Shown piece after piece: positions 32,280-43,102 of a stretch of 64,000 bases of DNA. The stretch is from Bettongia penicillata ogilbyi (Eukaryota > Chordata > Mammalia > Diprotodontia > Potoroidae), in NCBI GenBank assembly GCA_023548195.1, contig JAJHZJ010000121.1, forward strand, positions 6,476,058 through 6,540,057, given 5' to 3'. Made by a program: the position numbers and the translations under genes. Position 1 is the stretch's first letter; each line of letters begins with the position of its first letter. Below the pieces are notes generated by a model. That model did no database searches. It saw only the letters and a program-made list of their open reading frames with translations, and was not told where the DNA came from.

Positions 32280-32993
32280 AAAGGCTAACCTGCCTATCTC
32301 AGGCTCATCCCCTTCCTCCCAATAATCATATAACCAATTCATTTTAATAAATCAGTGGAAACTCAGCGTTGCATCATCAATGATATAAGCCACCCTTTGG
32401 GCCCCACCTGTTCAGTTTAGAGATTCACCCAAGTCCTGTGACATGGCTTCCCTAGTAAAGTATGCAGATGACGAGGGCCTTTTTAGAAACAACAGTGTCA
32501 TGTCATCTCAGTCAGATAAGATGAAAACAATTCATTCTATCTTGCCTGAACAACAGTCTAATGTGGAAACAGAGATTGATGGTCTATTACAAGGTGCTGC
32601 AAGTCATTACAGATTAGGATGAAATCAAAGAAAATAGGTGGTTTGGTGATCAGAATTCTAATTTCTCATAGTATGCACAGTAATTGGGAATGTGAACATT
32701 CAGTTAGGTTTTCTAGGATATTTTAAGTTTGGGGTTTTTTCCTACTCTTATGTAAATTTCTGCATTTAGTTATCTTAAAGAACATTGGTTTGAAGATATT
32801 CTAAATGTTCAAAACTCAGAATAATTAAGATATAGAACATTTTGGGGCTTCAGTGCAAGTTCTGGGCAGCTTTAAGAAGTCAGTTTGTTTTTACAGCCTC
32901 TCCATTTTTTTAATGCCTCCCCACCTCCCTCCTCTCCACTTAGGCACCTCCTCCTCTCCACTTAGGCACCTCCTCCTAACAACTCAAGCTTCC
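32280..32993. other. unassigned stretch with short tandem duplication
   Basis: A 22-bp unit (cctcctctccacttaggcac plus two bases) occurs twice in tandem at 32928-32971. A frame at about 32447-32488 contains Lys-Tyr-Ala-Asp-Asp, which resembles the reverse-transcriptase active-site box, but the rest shows no support. Confidence 0.4.
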
Positions 32994-33105
32994 ATAACGT
33001 TTTATAATTTACAAAATACTTCCCTTCCCATTTTGTAGTTGGGGTAACAAGGGATCAGAGAGATGAAGTATTTGCTCTAAGGTCACAGAACTAATGAAAA
33101 TACAT
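32994..33105 (-). repeat. MIR SINE fragment
   Basis: Antisense tail (ttataatttacaaaatact, cccattttgtagttgg) and CORE (ctaaggtcacagaactaatg). Confidence 0.6.
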
Positions 33106-33714
33106 GACACTATTTCATCCCTGATGTCCACAAAGCTCTGACTCTCTAGAGCCAGTATCACAGTGTCCTCCCACACTTTGAGCCTTTCCTTCCATATACC
33201 AACTTTTCCTCCAATAACAATTTGCCTGTTTTGTGCCACATTCCCTCAGGGCCCTTCATTTCAGTCAGCTAATCCAATAACTAGTACATGATGAGCTCAC
33301 AACCCTTCCTTCATTTCTATCAAATATCAGAAAACTAGAAGGGTGGGGGAAAGAATGTCATCAATATAGATACAAACATTAAATCTGGACTCTCATTGAC
33401 TCTCTCCTCCACCTTGATTTGCTCCCAAGAATATGATCTTAATCCATATAATTATCTGACTTCTCATTAAGATCATCCTGCAAATATTTTTGTAAATATA
33501 AAATGTTCTTGGAAGGCAATCCTCCAACCTCAGTTCTCAGGAGGAAGACACCAGCACAGCAATAGGTCAATGGGTTCTAAGTGGATTACATGTTTCTGGC
33601 AGGAGAAATATTTTCTATCTATAAGGGGTCACCACCTATCTTGATAAGATGCCATGCACATATTTTAAAAATAAGCTCAGTGGCTCTTTCAAGATAAACA
33701 CACTTAGTATTCTA
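33106..33714. other. unassigned intergenic stretch
   Basis: No clear repeat. Pyrimidine-rich parts around 33390-33480 could be degraded L2. The 76-codon antisense frame at 33009-33239 has no domain. Confidence 0.3.
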
Positions 33715-34150
33715 ATGTCAAAGAATGGACTAACTCTTGTGGAAACCAATTTGGAATTTTCAAAGGAAAAATGATCAGACTGTTCATATGCTTGATTTAG
33801 TTAGCCTACTGCTGGGATTAACCCTCAAGGAGCTCAATAAAAGAAGGAATATACCAAAATATTAACAAGAATTCTTTATGTCAAGAAAACTAGAAACAAA
33901 GAGGATTCTAATTGAATAGGAAATGGCTACACAAACTGCGCAATATTATTGCATGGTAAGAAATGAACAATAGCAGGAATTCAGAGACTAATTGTAAGAC
34001 TTTCACAGTAAATTGTGGAACAGTATTATATAATAAGTAAAAATATGAAAAAGGCAGAGAAGCATGGGAAGACTTTTATGAACTGATGCAAAACAAAGAA
34101 AACAGGCAGGAGAATAATTTACACAATATCTGATAATGTAAATAAAATAA
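33715..34150 (+). mobile_element. old L1-type LINE fragment (ORF2 C-terminal)
   Basis: Contains tggaaaccaatttggaatt, cctactgctgggattaacc, gaaaactagaaacaaag, caatattattgcatgg and gaagacttttatgaactgatg in the order expected for an L1 ORF2 end. Heavily mutated with many stops. Confidence 0.65.
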
Positions 34151-34177
34151 TATTAATAACATGAAAATTTAGTTCTA

Positions 34178-34335
34178 TTAGGTGCCAAGTGATATATTGA
34201 TGGAGTACTAGATTTAGATTTTATTTCAAATCATGCATAATGAATGACACTGTGCTTTATTTTCCTCATCCATAAAATAAGGGCTTGGATTTAATAGCTT
34301 CTAAGGTCTCTTTTTTCTATAAATCTGTAATCTTA
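34178..34335 (+). repeat. MIR SINE fragment
   Basis: CORE end (ttttcctcatccataaaata) and the tail phrase cttctaaggtctcttt. Confidence 0.6.
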
Positions 34336-34659
34336 AGAAAGGCAGTGTTTCCAAATTACTAAAGTTAAAACACACATCTTCCTTTGTTCTAATTAGCTGC
34401 ATATTGCAAAAATGGGAAGTTTATTTTCTGTCGATCACTATATCACATATAAGTTTGCTTAAAATTTTTGTTCTCTAATGAAAAGCTACTTTTGGGAAGG
34501 GTGTTCACTAGAAAGTGACTGATTTTTCCAAATGAAATATGTCTGAAAAATTATTAAGTGCTAGTAAAATTATTTTATGTATAATATTCATAAGTCTGGA
34601 ATTTTATGTGAATAGCCTGACTGGAAAGTTTTTAAGCTAAAAACATAAAATGATACTGC
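34336..34659. other. unassigned intergenic stretch
   Basis: No repeat or gene recognised. Confidence 0.3.
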
Positions 34660-35885
34660 TCTCTTGAAAATACTACATCCCTGGTCACTGCCTGAACTCA
34701 TTCTTGGAGATTTCAATATACATGGTGATATCTCCCCAAACATTTTGAATTCCCAGTTCATCAACTTCTTCAACTCTAGTTATGTATATCTTTACCTCAG
34801 CCATTCACTGGAATAGTTTGCTTTAGCTGTCACAGCCACACATAACTGTGCATCTGCCTTAATTCTGAACTCCAGAATTCTCCCATAATTGTAATCTCCT
34901 CTCCAACCTTTCCAATACCCTCTCCCTCATTTCTCTTGAACCAGTTCATCCTTACAACAACTTCCAGTCATTATATCTCTCCCTGTTATCCTTTCCCTGC
35001 CCTGACTTTCTTCTCTTTATATTTTTGTGCCAGTAATTGACCAATTCACATATGCATTGCATACATTCATATACATAAAACGTATATCCCCTTGAATCTT
35101 GTCATCATATCCGGTTACCACTCCTACCTTGTGCATCATTATCTTTTCTTTATTTTTACTCCTAAACTATTTGAATGATGCTCAAGAAAGTCGCTCCATA
35201 CTAACTACATCCATTACAAATTCATGTTATTTAATCTCAACTGAACCCTCATTCTAGTTGGAAATTCTTTTCTCCCCTTGATTCACTATCTTACTAAATT
35301 CAGAATCTATTATTAATCTTACTCCTTAAACTCCCTATGCCTTCCCCATCCTACTCCCTTCAGCAGACATCCATGGCTTCTATTTTAGTGGGAAAATAGA
35401 AGCTAAAAATGTGCTTCCTCTTTCCCCCCAATCTATGCCTCTAAATACTTCTTTTTAGTTGTTCATTCTTTCCTTTTATTCTTTTCTCTGTAAAAGTGGT
35501 AGTCCTCTTCATTGCCAAGTCCAACCTGTATCCTCAATCCCATTTCCTCCCATATTTTTCCATGAGTTTGCTTATTGACCAATTCATTTCCTCTCATATT
35601 TAATCTTTCCCTACATAGTAGATCTTTCTCTACTGGCCGTAAATATACATAGGTTTACTCCATTCTTACAGAAATCTTCATGCGACTCTCCCATTCCTTT
35701 GAGACATCAACCAATACCTCATTTTCACTTTCAAATTCCTGAAAGATAATCTATACCCATAGTGTTCATTTCCAAACTGCTCACTCGCTTCTCTCACCCT
35801 ACCCCATGATGAAATTCTCTGAGAAAAATTACCTGGGAGAAGGACTGGTAATTCTTCACCAATCTGCCAGAAGTTTAACAATTCT
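34660..35885 (+). mobile_element. L2 LINE internal relic (endonuclease region)
   Basis: A frame at 34700-34717 reads Ile-Leu-Gly-Asp-Phe-Asn, the GDFN box of the apurinic-type endonuclease of CR1/L2 LINEs. The same frame continues with L2-like residues (His-Gly-Asp then Ser-Gln-Phe) until a stop. Pyrimidine-rich, stop-riddled sequence with L2 character extends to about 35885, where the reverse-transcriptase linker would be. The endonuclease would nick target DNA in a live element. The family is clear at the left end and weaker to the right. Confidence 0.6.
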
Positions 35886-36469
35886 GTCCAGTGAAACATA
35901 GAATTTGATTGACTTCAGATTTCAATATTCTATACACTCAGATCAGTATTCATCTTACTGCTTTGGCAGACTTCATAGGGAAAAACAATACAGTTTGACA
36001 AGAAGAGAAATAATTGAATGTTTCATATTTTTTTTTTAAAAAAAAGAAATCTCAAATTAGGAGAGACCAGAAATACACAAGCTTAATTGTATCTGGGTTG
36101 TTATCATAGACACGTTGCTCTTCCTTTGCAAACCTAAGCTTGTAAAATGTTCCCTCATCTAATCAGGAAAACAAAAAGTGTTTGTTGCCTGTTTCCAGGG
36201 GGTTTTTGGACAAGTTTCAAGACTTAAGCCTGAATTCTTGTCATAAATTTATGATTTCTTTTTAATTCCAGAAATCAAAAAAAAAAAAAAAAAAGGCTAT
36301 TAACCAACTCAGGCCTTTGGCCAAGGATTACCATTATAATGAGACTCTTTGGCCTGCAGAATAATTTGTAAGTGGCATGACCTTTCCTATACAAAAGAGG
36401 AGACAATATAAGAATATAAATGAGCCTTGGGAACACTAGATAGAAGAAAGAGGCAAAAAGAAAGATATA
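35886..36469. other. unassigned stretch with A18 run
   Basis: Repeat-poor, with a homopolymer A tract at about 36277-36294. The segment at 36060-36240 and that after the A-run (aaccaactcaggcctttggc) have mixed composition and no transposon hit that I recognise. Confidence 0.35.
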
Positions 36470-36612
36470 AAAGAGTCATATCCAGACTCTCATTCATACC
36501 ATCTCTGCCCCAACTTACTAGGTGACCTTGAATAGGTTATTTCCTCCTATTGAGGATTCATCTCTTTCATCTCTAAGATGAAGACTAGGTATACTTAATG
36601 GACTAGAATCCA
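36470..36612 (+). repeat. MIR SINE fragment
   Basis: Diverged CORE (ttactaggtgaccttgaata, catctctaagatgaag). The head is degraded. Confidence 0.45.
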
Positions 36613-36639
36613 ACAAATACTTTTATTAAATGAATTTAT

Positions 36640-36726
36640 TCTGTGAAGTTTGGATTCAGTCAAAGGACTGCACATGAGGACCAGAGGACCACATGTGTTC
36701 TAGAGGCCACAGGTTCCCCATCCCTG
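36640..36726 (-). mobile_element. hAT (Charlie-type) DNA transposon end
   Basis: The inverted terminal sequence caggttccccatccctg at 36710-36726, and the adjoining subterminal sequence (ggaccacatgtgttctag), match the style of opossum Charlie elements. Only one end is seen here. Confidence 0.5.
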
Positions 36727-37060
36727 GGCCAGATGTTTTCTAAGCTCCTGTCCTGCCCCAACACTATACAACTATTTTTATGAGACGAGTATTGCTACAG
36801 TTTCAAAGAACTTTGTTTCACCAGAACCAAAGTTCTTATAAAAAAAATAATTAAGGGATTATTTTATTCATAGTGAATGCACTCTTGAGGGCTTTCCAAC
36901 AGTTTCTTAAAAAAATGCAATTTGAACTGGCCATCAAAGGGTGAGAGTTCTCAAAATATTTATGGTAGTTTAATCAATCAATCAGTCCATATTAACTAAA
37001 CATCTACTTTCCTGATCCACTCCTAAGCAATCATTTCTTCTATAAACTGGTTTATTACTT
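36727..37060. other. unassigned intergenic stretch
   Basis: No repeat or gene recognised. Includes a small AATC tandem (caatcaatcaatcagtcc) at about 36974. Confidence 0.3.
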
Positions 37061-37219
37061 TGTACTGTCTCGATTGCACTTTTATATTACAACTGGTCAT
37101 ACAGTGGTTTGTGTACTTGTCTTATTATCTCCTGCTGGAATAGAAAGTCCTTGAAGGATAAGATTGTGATTTAATTTTCTTTGTATCCCTAAAAGCTATT
37201 GATTGAATGAGGAAATAAT
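37061..37219 (+). mobile_element. probable L2 3' end
   Basis: Contains gtcttattatctcctgctgg and aagtccttgaaggataag and then tgtatcccta, a diverged L2 end. The Tigger element inserted just downstream. Confidence 0.5.
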
Positions 37220-37221
37220 TA

Positions 37222-37962
37222 AAGGCATATCTCAGAGATATTGCAGGTTCAGTTCCAGACCACTGCAATAAAACAAATATTGCAACAAAGCGAGTCACAC
37301 ATTTTTTTTGTTTCCTAGTGCATGTAAAAGTTATGTTTACACTATTGCTACAGTCTATTAAGTGTGTAATAATATTTCTTTTATGAAAGGATCCAATTTT
37401 AAAGTATTAAAAATGCTTTGCTGTTAAAAATAAATGCTATTATCTGAGCCTTCAGCTATTCAAAATCTTTTTGCTTCGATGTTGATGACTGCTGACTGAT
37501 CAGGGCGGTGGTTGCTTCAGACTGGGGTGGCTGAGGCAGCTTATTAAAGTAAAACAACAATGAAGTTTGCTGTATTGATTGACTCTTCCTTTCACTTGAA
37601 ACTGTCCTAAGTCAACATTGTTGTGTCTCAGGGAATGAGGAGGGTTAAGAAGAGGGAGAAAGATGGGGAAATGGCCATTTGGTGGAACAGTCAGTGCACA
37701 CACACCATTTGCTAGGTGTTGCTCATGGTGTCCCAAGACAACTACAACAGTAACATCAAAGATCACCAATCACGGATCACCATAACAGATGCAAAAATAA
37801 TGGAAGAGTGAAGTATTGTGAGATGTGACACAGAGATACGATATGAGCACATGCTCTTGGCAAAAATAGTACCAATGGATTTGTTTAGCACAGGGTTGCC
37901 ACAAACCTTCAAAGGGTAAAAAATGCAGTATCTGCAAAGCACAATAAAGCAAAGTATGACTG
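37222..37962 (-). mobile_element. Tigger1-type DNA transposon, transposase deleted
   Basis: A 741-bp element flanked by TA target duplications (37220-37221 and 37963-37964). Its ends are diverged inverted repeats of the Tigger type (aggcatatctcagagatat on the left, caaagtatgactg on the right). Internal phrases (ttccagaccactgcaataaa, atcaccataacagatgc, gggttgccacaaacc) match remembered Tigger1 sequence on the antisense strand. A full Tigger1 is about 2.4 kb and encodes a pogo-family transposase. Here almost all of that gene is gone. Confidence 0.85.
37581..37595. other. deletion junction at a 15-bp repeat in Tigger1
   Basis: The phrase gactcttcctttcac occurs twice in full-length Tigger1 as I remember it, once near each end of the transposase gene. 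Here there is one copy. Its left flank matches the first consensus site and its right flank matches the second. That points to deletion between the two repeats. Confidence 0.65.
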
Positions 37963-37979
37963 TACGGTTATACAAAAAA

Positions 37980-38128
37980 ATAAAATAAAAGTATAAGATA
38001 CAATGCCTACATTCAAGAAGCTTACAATCTACTTGGTTGAAAAAAATGAATAAACATGAAATAAGGCAGATGAAAGTAAGAATAATTAAGAAGTATGTTA
38101 CTGAGAAGTGCTATACCTAGGAAAGAAA
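37980..38128 (+). repeat. MIR-like fragment with 'aagcttacaatct' phrase
   Basis: Contains ctacattcaagaagcttaca. Same loose group as the fragment at 4970. Confidence 0.4.
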
Positions 38129-38129
38129 G

Positions 38130-38382
38130 AAGCTAGTACTTACTAAGTTCCTACAATGTGCTAGGTACTTTGCTAAGTGCTTTTCAAATATGATCTCATT
38201 TTACTCTCATGACAGCCTTGGGAGGTAGGTGCTATTATCCTCATTCTACAGCTGAGGACATTGAGATTATGCAGTATGACCAGGATCACACAGCCAGTAA
38301 GTGTCTGAGGCTGGATTAGAACTCAGGTCTTCCTGACTCCAGATCCAGTGCACTATCTACTATATTACCTCTCTGCCTCTAT
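38130..38382 (-). repeat. MIR SINE, near full length
   Basis: Antisense tail (acaatgtgctaggtacttt, ggaggtaggtgctattatcc), CORE (caggatcacacagccag) and head (ctccagatccagtgcac). One of the best preserved MIRs here. Confidence 0.85.
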
Positions 38383-38411
38383 CAACTACTACAAGTTCCT
38401 TGAACCACATA

Positions 38412-38590
38412 ATTAGAGGAAGGATTGTAGAGATCATTTAGTCTACCCTGTTCACTTTACAAATGAGAAAACAAGACCCAGGAAGGTTCTGTGATTTATT
38501 TATCCATGATTACACAGATAATAAATGGAAGAGAGAGTAGAATTTGAACTGAAGTTCTTTGGATCCAAATCTAATTCCCCCTTTACTAAC
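38412..38590 (-). repeat. MIR SINE
   Basis: Antisense with gtagagatcatttagtcta, ctttacaaatgagaaaac and ttgaactgaagttcttt. Confidence 0.7.
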
Positions 38591-38835
38591 GAAGGACTCC
38601 CATCGACCACAGTTAAAGAAATTTTCATGCTATCAATAATGGCTGTAGCTCAGTTATGGAAGTGAAGGGGCAGTGACTAATTGCACCGTCTTGCTCCAAA
38701 ATACAAGTCAGTGACTTGGGAAGATGAATGAAGTCAGAGCTCTAAGGCTGGTGAACTCACAACCTTCACCCTTTGATGCTACTTTTGGATTCCCACATTG
38801 TTAATCTGCTACTTCACAAATGGGTCTCTATTTTA

Positions 38836-39025
38836 GGAACATAGAATTCTGGAATCTGGAGGGACGTAATAATAATCTGATTCAACTTTTATTTTTTATT
38901 TTACAGGTAAAGGAACTGAAATCCAGAAAGATTAAGTAACATATCAACCTAATAAGCAGCAGAGCTCAAACCAAAGTGTTATGCCTCAAAGTTCAGTGCT
39001 CTTTCCACTACACTACATTTCTCTT
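38836..39025 (-). repeat. MIR SINE
   Basis: Antisense with aacatagaattctggaatct, ttttacaggtaaaggaactg and tgctctttccactacact. Confidence 0.7.
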
Positions 39026-39379
39026 AATCTAAACCCTTATAGAAAATTTGCCTGCCATCTCTTGATCCAACTTTATGCTATGCTTAAGAGACAAATCTCA
39101 CTCCAAGATGTTATGAGCCTATATACTGACAAATCTTACACTTCTGCCCTTATGGCACATCTATCATCTTTGGTTCTACCCCTCGACATGTCCTGAGGTA
39201 AATTCCATTTTAAAAGGCAATCTGGCCCCCTGCTAACAAGGTTCCAAATCTGTCTCTGGGTTGAACCAGATGATGCAAGGAAGGAAATGAGACTTGAACT
39301 TGACTTAGAACGATCCTAGGATTTAAATACGGTATTGAGGAAAGAGGAGGATATTTTGGTCTGCATATGAACCATGAAC
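39026..39379. other. unassigned stretch
   Basis: No repeat recognised with confidence. The 71-codon frame at 38981 overlaps the MIR head and has no domain. Confidence 0.3.
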
Positions 39380-39796
39380 CTTTTCTTTCCCCAACTCAGC
39401 ACTCATTCCCATATTGTCTATTTCCAAACAGACATAGAACCTCTACTATATGCTGGATGCTAACTCCCACATTTCCATTTTCGCTTAAGTTATTGTAGAG
39501 CCCCACTACACTCTGACCTCTCAACCCAATGTTCACTTAGTTGGGAACCATGTATCCCACCCTTGCTCCCCATGGTTCTTGGGTCCTTGATATTATCACT
39601 GATACTTTTATCAGAACCCAGATACTACCTGGCATTTCCATCTACTATAAATTGAATATGAACATGCAAACTTATGTATTGTCTCCTCCAATTAGAATGT
39701 AAGTTCCTTGAAAGCAGGTACTCTCTCATTTTCTTTTGTATTACCAGTTTAATATAGTTCTTGGAACATAGTAAGTATTATTAAGTAAATATTAAA
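39380..39796 (+). mobile_element. L2 LINE 3' end
   Basis: The right part is clear: tgtctcctccaattagaatg, taagttccttgaaagcaggt, ttcttggaacatagtaag. The left part (39380-39640) is pyrimidine-rich and weaker. A TA/TG tract follows. Confidence 0.6.
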
Positions 39797-39905
39797 TTTT
39801 TACATACCTATATAAATATATATACAACATATTAAGTATATACATATGTATGTATATCTAGTATAGTATAAGTGTGTATATATATGTATATACATATAGC
39901 AAGTA
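39797..39905. repeat. TA/TG microsatellite
   Basis: Imperfect tatata and tgtata tract after the L2 end. Confidence 0.8.
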
Positions 39906-40094
39906 TTTTAAAAAAATAAATACTTTTCCATTTAATTGAAAGTCAGGCAAAGTAGTTTGGATGTGATAGAGAGAGAAAATGAACCACAGTAGGATCTTGG
40001 GCATGGAATGATATAATAAAAGTCATGTTTTAGCCTTAGTGATCTGTGAACATACTTAGTATTTGCTATTTACAGTTAAATAACCGTCAGACTG

Positions 40095-40331
40095 GAGGCA
40101 GCTAGGTGACTTAGTAAATAGAGCTCTGGGCCTAGAGTTAGGACGACCTGAGTTCAAATCCAAATTACTAGCTGTGTGACCCTGGACAAGTAACTTAACT
40201 TCTGTTTGCCTTAATCACTGGAGAAGAAAATGGCAAACCACTCTGGTATCTTTGCCAGAAGACCCCACAGAGACTATTGGCATGTTGTGATCCACAGAGT
40301 CAGACATGAATGACTGAACAAAACAATAACG
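40095..40331 (+). repeat. RTE-tailed CORE-SINE, near full length
   Basis: Head (ggaggcagctaggtgactta), B-box (gacctgagttcaaatcc), CORE (gctgtgtgaccctggacaag) and tail (aatggcaaaccactctgg, gtcagacatgaatgactg) ending in acaaaacaataac. Confidence 0.9.
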
Positions 40332-40507
40332 AACCTTAAATTATTCCTTAGGTGTTCTCCCTCTCCCATGATCATATTAGTATCTTTTCTATTGATGTAG
40401 CTACCATTCAAGTATCTCCAAAAAAGCAAAGGACCCCAAGACATCAATTCAGTGGTGACAATTTGGAGCGAATGCTCTAACCAAAGACTCAAACTCAACA
40501 GACACAT

Positions 40508-40645
40508 ATTGGCTGAGCAACCCTAGACAATTTATTTAAACTACCAATGATTCTAGACAACTCTTTATAAGTTACAGACAAAGTGTTGACCTACATCGGC
40601 AGATAAAGATTCCTCCTTGGGAGTTCTCTGTACCAAGGAAATTAC
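40508..40645 (+). repeat. unnamed SINE, tail copy 2
   Basis: A diverged CORE (gagcaaccctagacaattta) leads into the shared tail: gacctacatcggcagataaa, ccttgggagttctctgtacc, aaggaaattacagatctg. Compare 9640-9765 and 62942-63165. Confidence 0.55.
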
Positions 40646-41149
40646 AGATCTGATCCAAAAAATGAAAAGAACCAGGCACAACTTTGGGCACTGAAGCCAT
40701 GAGAAATAGTCCCTCCCCTGAGGGATATCGTTGTGTAAAGGTGTTCCTTGACTCCTCAAAAGCTTCACCATTTGAGTGCTAGAGAAGACCTTTGAGTAAT
40801 ATCTAGCCCTGACTGCGCAGTGTGTTGTGTGTCTCCTGAAAAACAGAGTAGCTAAGTTCTGAAGGACTCATCACCAGAGAGGGATGATTTTTTTTTTTAA
40901 CTTTGGCTATGGGGAGACCATCTCCTTAAGGTATGGAGAAGCTGTGATCTTCACTGAGAGAGAAGGGGACACACACTGACAAGGGGATAAAATAACGTTG
41001 ATACTCTGGTCATTACAATTAATATGAAAATGCAAATAAGCATTAGCCCAAAGCCAACAGTAAATAGATAAGTTCATTCTAAAGTAAAGAGAATGGATTT
41101 CAGGTAAGTAAATGAGGCAACAGCTTGCAAGCCTGGTGTTTTTTGCCTT
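40646..41149. other. unassigned intergenic stretch
   Basis: No repeat or gene recognised. Confidence 0.3.
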
Positions 41150-41235
41150 TTTTAAAAATATTCCCAGTGTATTCTTAGCACAGTGACTAGTATAGGGTAG
41201 GCTCTTAATAAATGCTTACTGACTGATGGATGAAT
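41150..41235 (+). repeat. L2/MIR 3' tail
   Basis: Contains tcttagcacagtgactag and ggctcttaataaatgcttac, followed by tgactgatgg. Confidence 0.7.
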
Positions 41236-41576
41236 CTTAGACACAAGGTTGATGGTTCCTCACATACACATCCCAAATCCTAAGTTCTATAACAGCACAA
41301 GATACATCAGTGTAGGACATCGTTGTGGGGTTTTCTGCACATGTGTGTATTTGTGTATGTGTAGAGTGAGAGAGCACATTATAATCTGAAAAAAAGAGCC
41401 AAAATTGATTGAACGTTGTATCTAATTCAAGAAAATAGTTACTGAGTCTAGCAACTAGTTTCTTGACTTGTCCCAAGTATGTCTGAAATTATAAGACATC
41501 GCTGAACTTCTCTGCAACATCAAAGAGAAATGAGTAAAAACAATAAAGATCATAGACAAATAGATGATAAATAGTT
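41236..41576. other. unassigned stretch
   Basis: No repeat recognised. A short TG tract lies at 41339-41362. The 79-codon minus-strand frame has no domain. Confidence 0.3.
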
Positions 41577-41642
41577 ATTTGCATACTGCTTTACGATTTA
41601 CAAAGGACTTTATATATTATCTCATTTTATCCAGTATAGGGA
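41577..41642 (-). repeat. MIR SINE tail fragment
   Basis: Contains ctgctttacgatttacaaag and atattatctcattttatcc. Confidence 0.6.
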
Positions 41643-42455
41643 AGATTCATGAAAATCGTGCAGGCTGATAAAAAAAATACTAGAGCGAACTTTTGGCAAC
41701 ACTACATGGTTTAAGTTGACCTTTTTAGGAAAAGCATCTTTAAGGATCTCTCTGCATAACTCAGTTTACATGATCCCTTTCCACAACTCTTAATTCCATA
41801 CCCAAGTGAAGTCTATTGGCATGTAGTATCCACTTTCTCCTAAAGAAGTATACTTGAACCTAATAATTGCTCTAATGGTCATTCTTTTTGCCCTGCCCTC
41901 TGGCAGGAAACAGAAAAGCCACTCAGAGTGACTTAAAAATATATTCCTTGAACTTCTGTTTAGATCGTTCTAATCTGATCCATCTCTGACTACACTATTA
42001 AATACAAAGTAGTTAACCATCTGCAGAAAAAAAATCTAATAACCATATTCTTTGCCTTGTGTTTTTCATACTCTGTCACATAGATAATATGGTGAGCTTT
42101 TAAGCTGATTATATAATCCCCTGCAAGTTCTGTTCCATTCTTAGTTAGCGGTAAAATTATTAAGCCCACAGATGCAATCCACATGCTCATTTTTTTACTT
42201 CTGCCAGAAAAGAAGGGATGAAATAGTTCACTTGTAAAACATGTCCCCTGGATGAATAAATAATGCTGTGGTTATAACTTTTAATTTTTCACTTTCAACT
42301 ATTTAAAGCTAAATTAATCAAGTCAGCTGTCAAAATACAAAGGAAAAAAATTAACTGTCCAAAAACTACAGTTTCTTAAAACAGTTCTTTCTGTCTTTCA
42401 AGGAATCTGAACTCTAAATGCTCTAAAAGGACATTGTTTTCCCTGTCCCCCATAG
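41643..42455. other. repeat-free block, candidate conserved noncoding element
   Basis: About 810 bp with no recognisable transposon. Segment 41860-42330 contains TAAT/ATTA-type and other short motifs (gaacctaataattgctc, ttagttagcggtaaaatta, gctaaattaatcaagtcag). Possible enhancer, inferred only. Confidence 0.22.
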
Positions 42456-42570
42456 ATACAGATAAATATATATACATCACATATAAACATATATATGTAT
42501 GCACATACACATGTGTATGTGTACATATGCGTACATGTGTGTGTATCCACACACATACATAGCTACACCC
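42456..42570. repeat. TA/CA/TG microsatellite
   Basis: Alternating atatat, cacata and gtgtgt tract. Confidence 0.8.
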
Positions 42571-42721
42571 ATTGGCTACTTAGGTTGTAATACATGTAGT
42601 TTCTGGATATCAACTGGTTTTTCTCATTTTAACAAAATGGTCCTGAAAACACACAGCAATCTGCACAAAAAGAGCAATTATTCGAAATAAATATTTGCAA
42701 AAATCAAAATGATGTTTCTTC

Positions 42722-42802
42722 TAGGGATCAAATGACATAATATTTATAAAGTACTTAGCACAGTACCTGGAACAGGGGAAAATGCTAGCAAAATATTTGT
42801 GG
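42722..42802 (+). repeat. MIR SINE tail
   Basis: Contains ataaagtacttagcacagta and aatgctagcaaaatat. Confidence 0.65.
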
Positions 42803-42894
42803 TATGGTTTGAATTTGCTCCTATTTCCTACACAATATAAACATCTTTTCTTTAGAAGGCCCCAGCTACTTGAGCTGGATTTATTCTCTGTGAG

Positions 42895-43102
42895 AAGGCA
42901 AAAGAAAGTTCTCCTTCTGACTCCTCTATGACCTTAGGTGACTCACAATTTCTTTGCATCTCAATCATCATAGCTCTAAAATGGGGGCATGGCACCTGTC
43001 CTATTTTAACCCACAGGACTATTACAAGCATAAGATAATTTATATAAAAATATGTTGGAAAGTATAAAACATTAAACAAATGTAAGTCATCATTATTATC
43101 CA
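42895..43102 (+). repeat. MIR SINE
   Basis: CORE (tgaccttaggtgactcac, catagctctaaaatggggg) and tail (acccacaggactattacaag, cattaaacaaatgtaag). Confidence 0.65.

Noticed and set aside
32361..32640. Lys-Tyr-Ala-Asp-Asp in a short frame, resembling a reverse-transcriptase active site
   Set aside because: The neighbouring residues do not follow any LINE or retroviral pattern I know, and the motif is short enough to arise by chance. A tBLASTn search against LINE ORF2 would decide.
37500..37769. 89-codon minus-strand frame that might be a transposase remnant
   Set aside because: It lies within the deleted Tigger1, but the frame crosses the deletion junction and mostly terminal noncoding sequence, so it is not a transposase domain.
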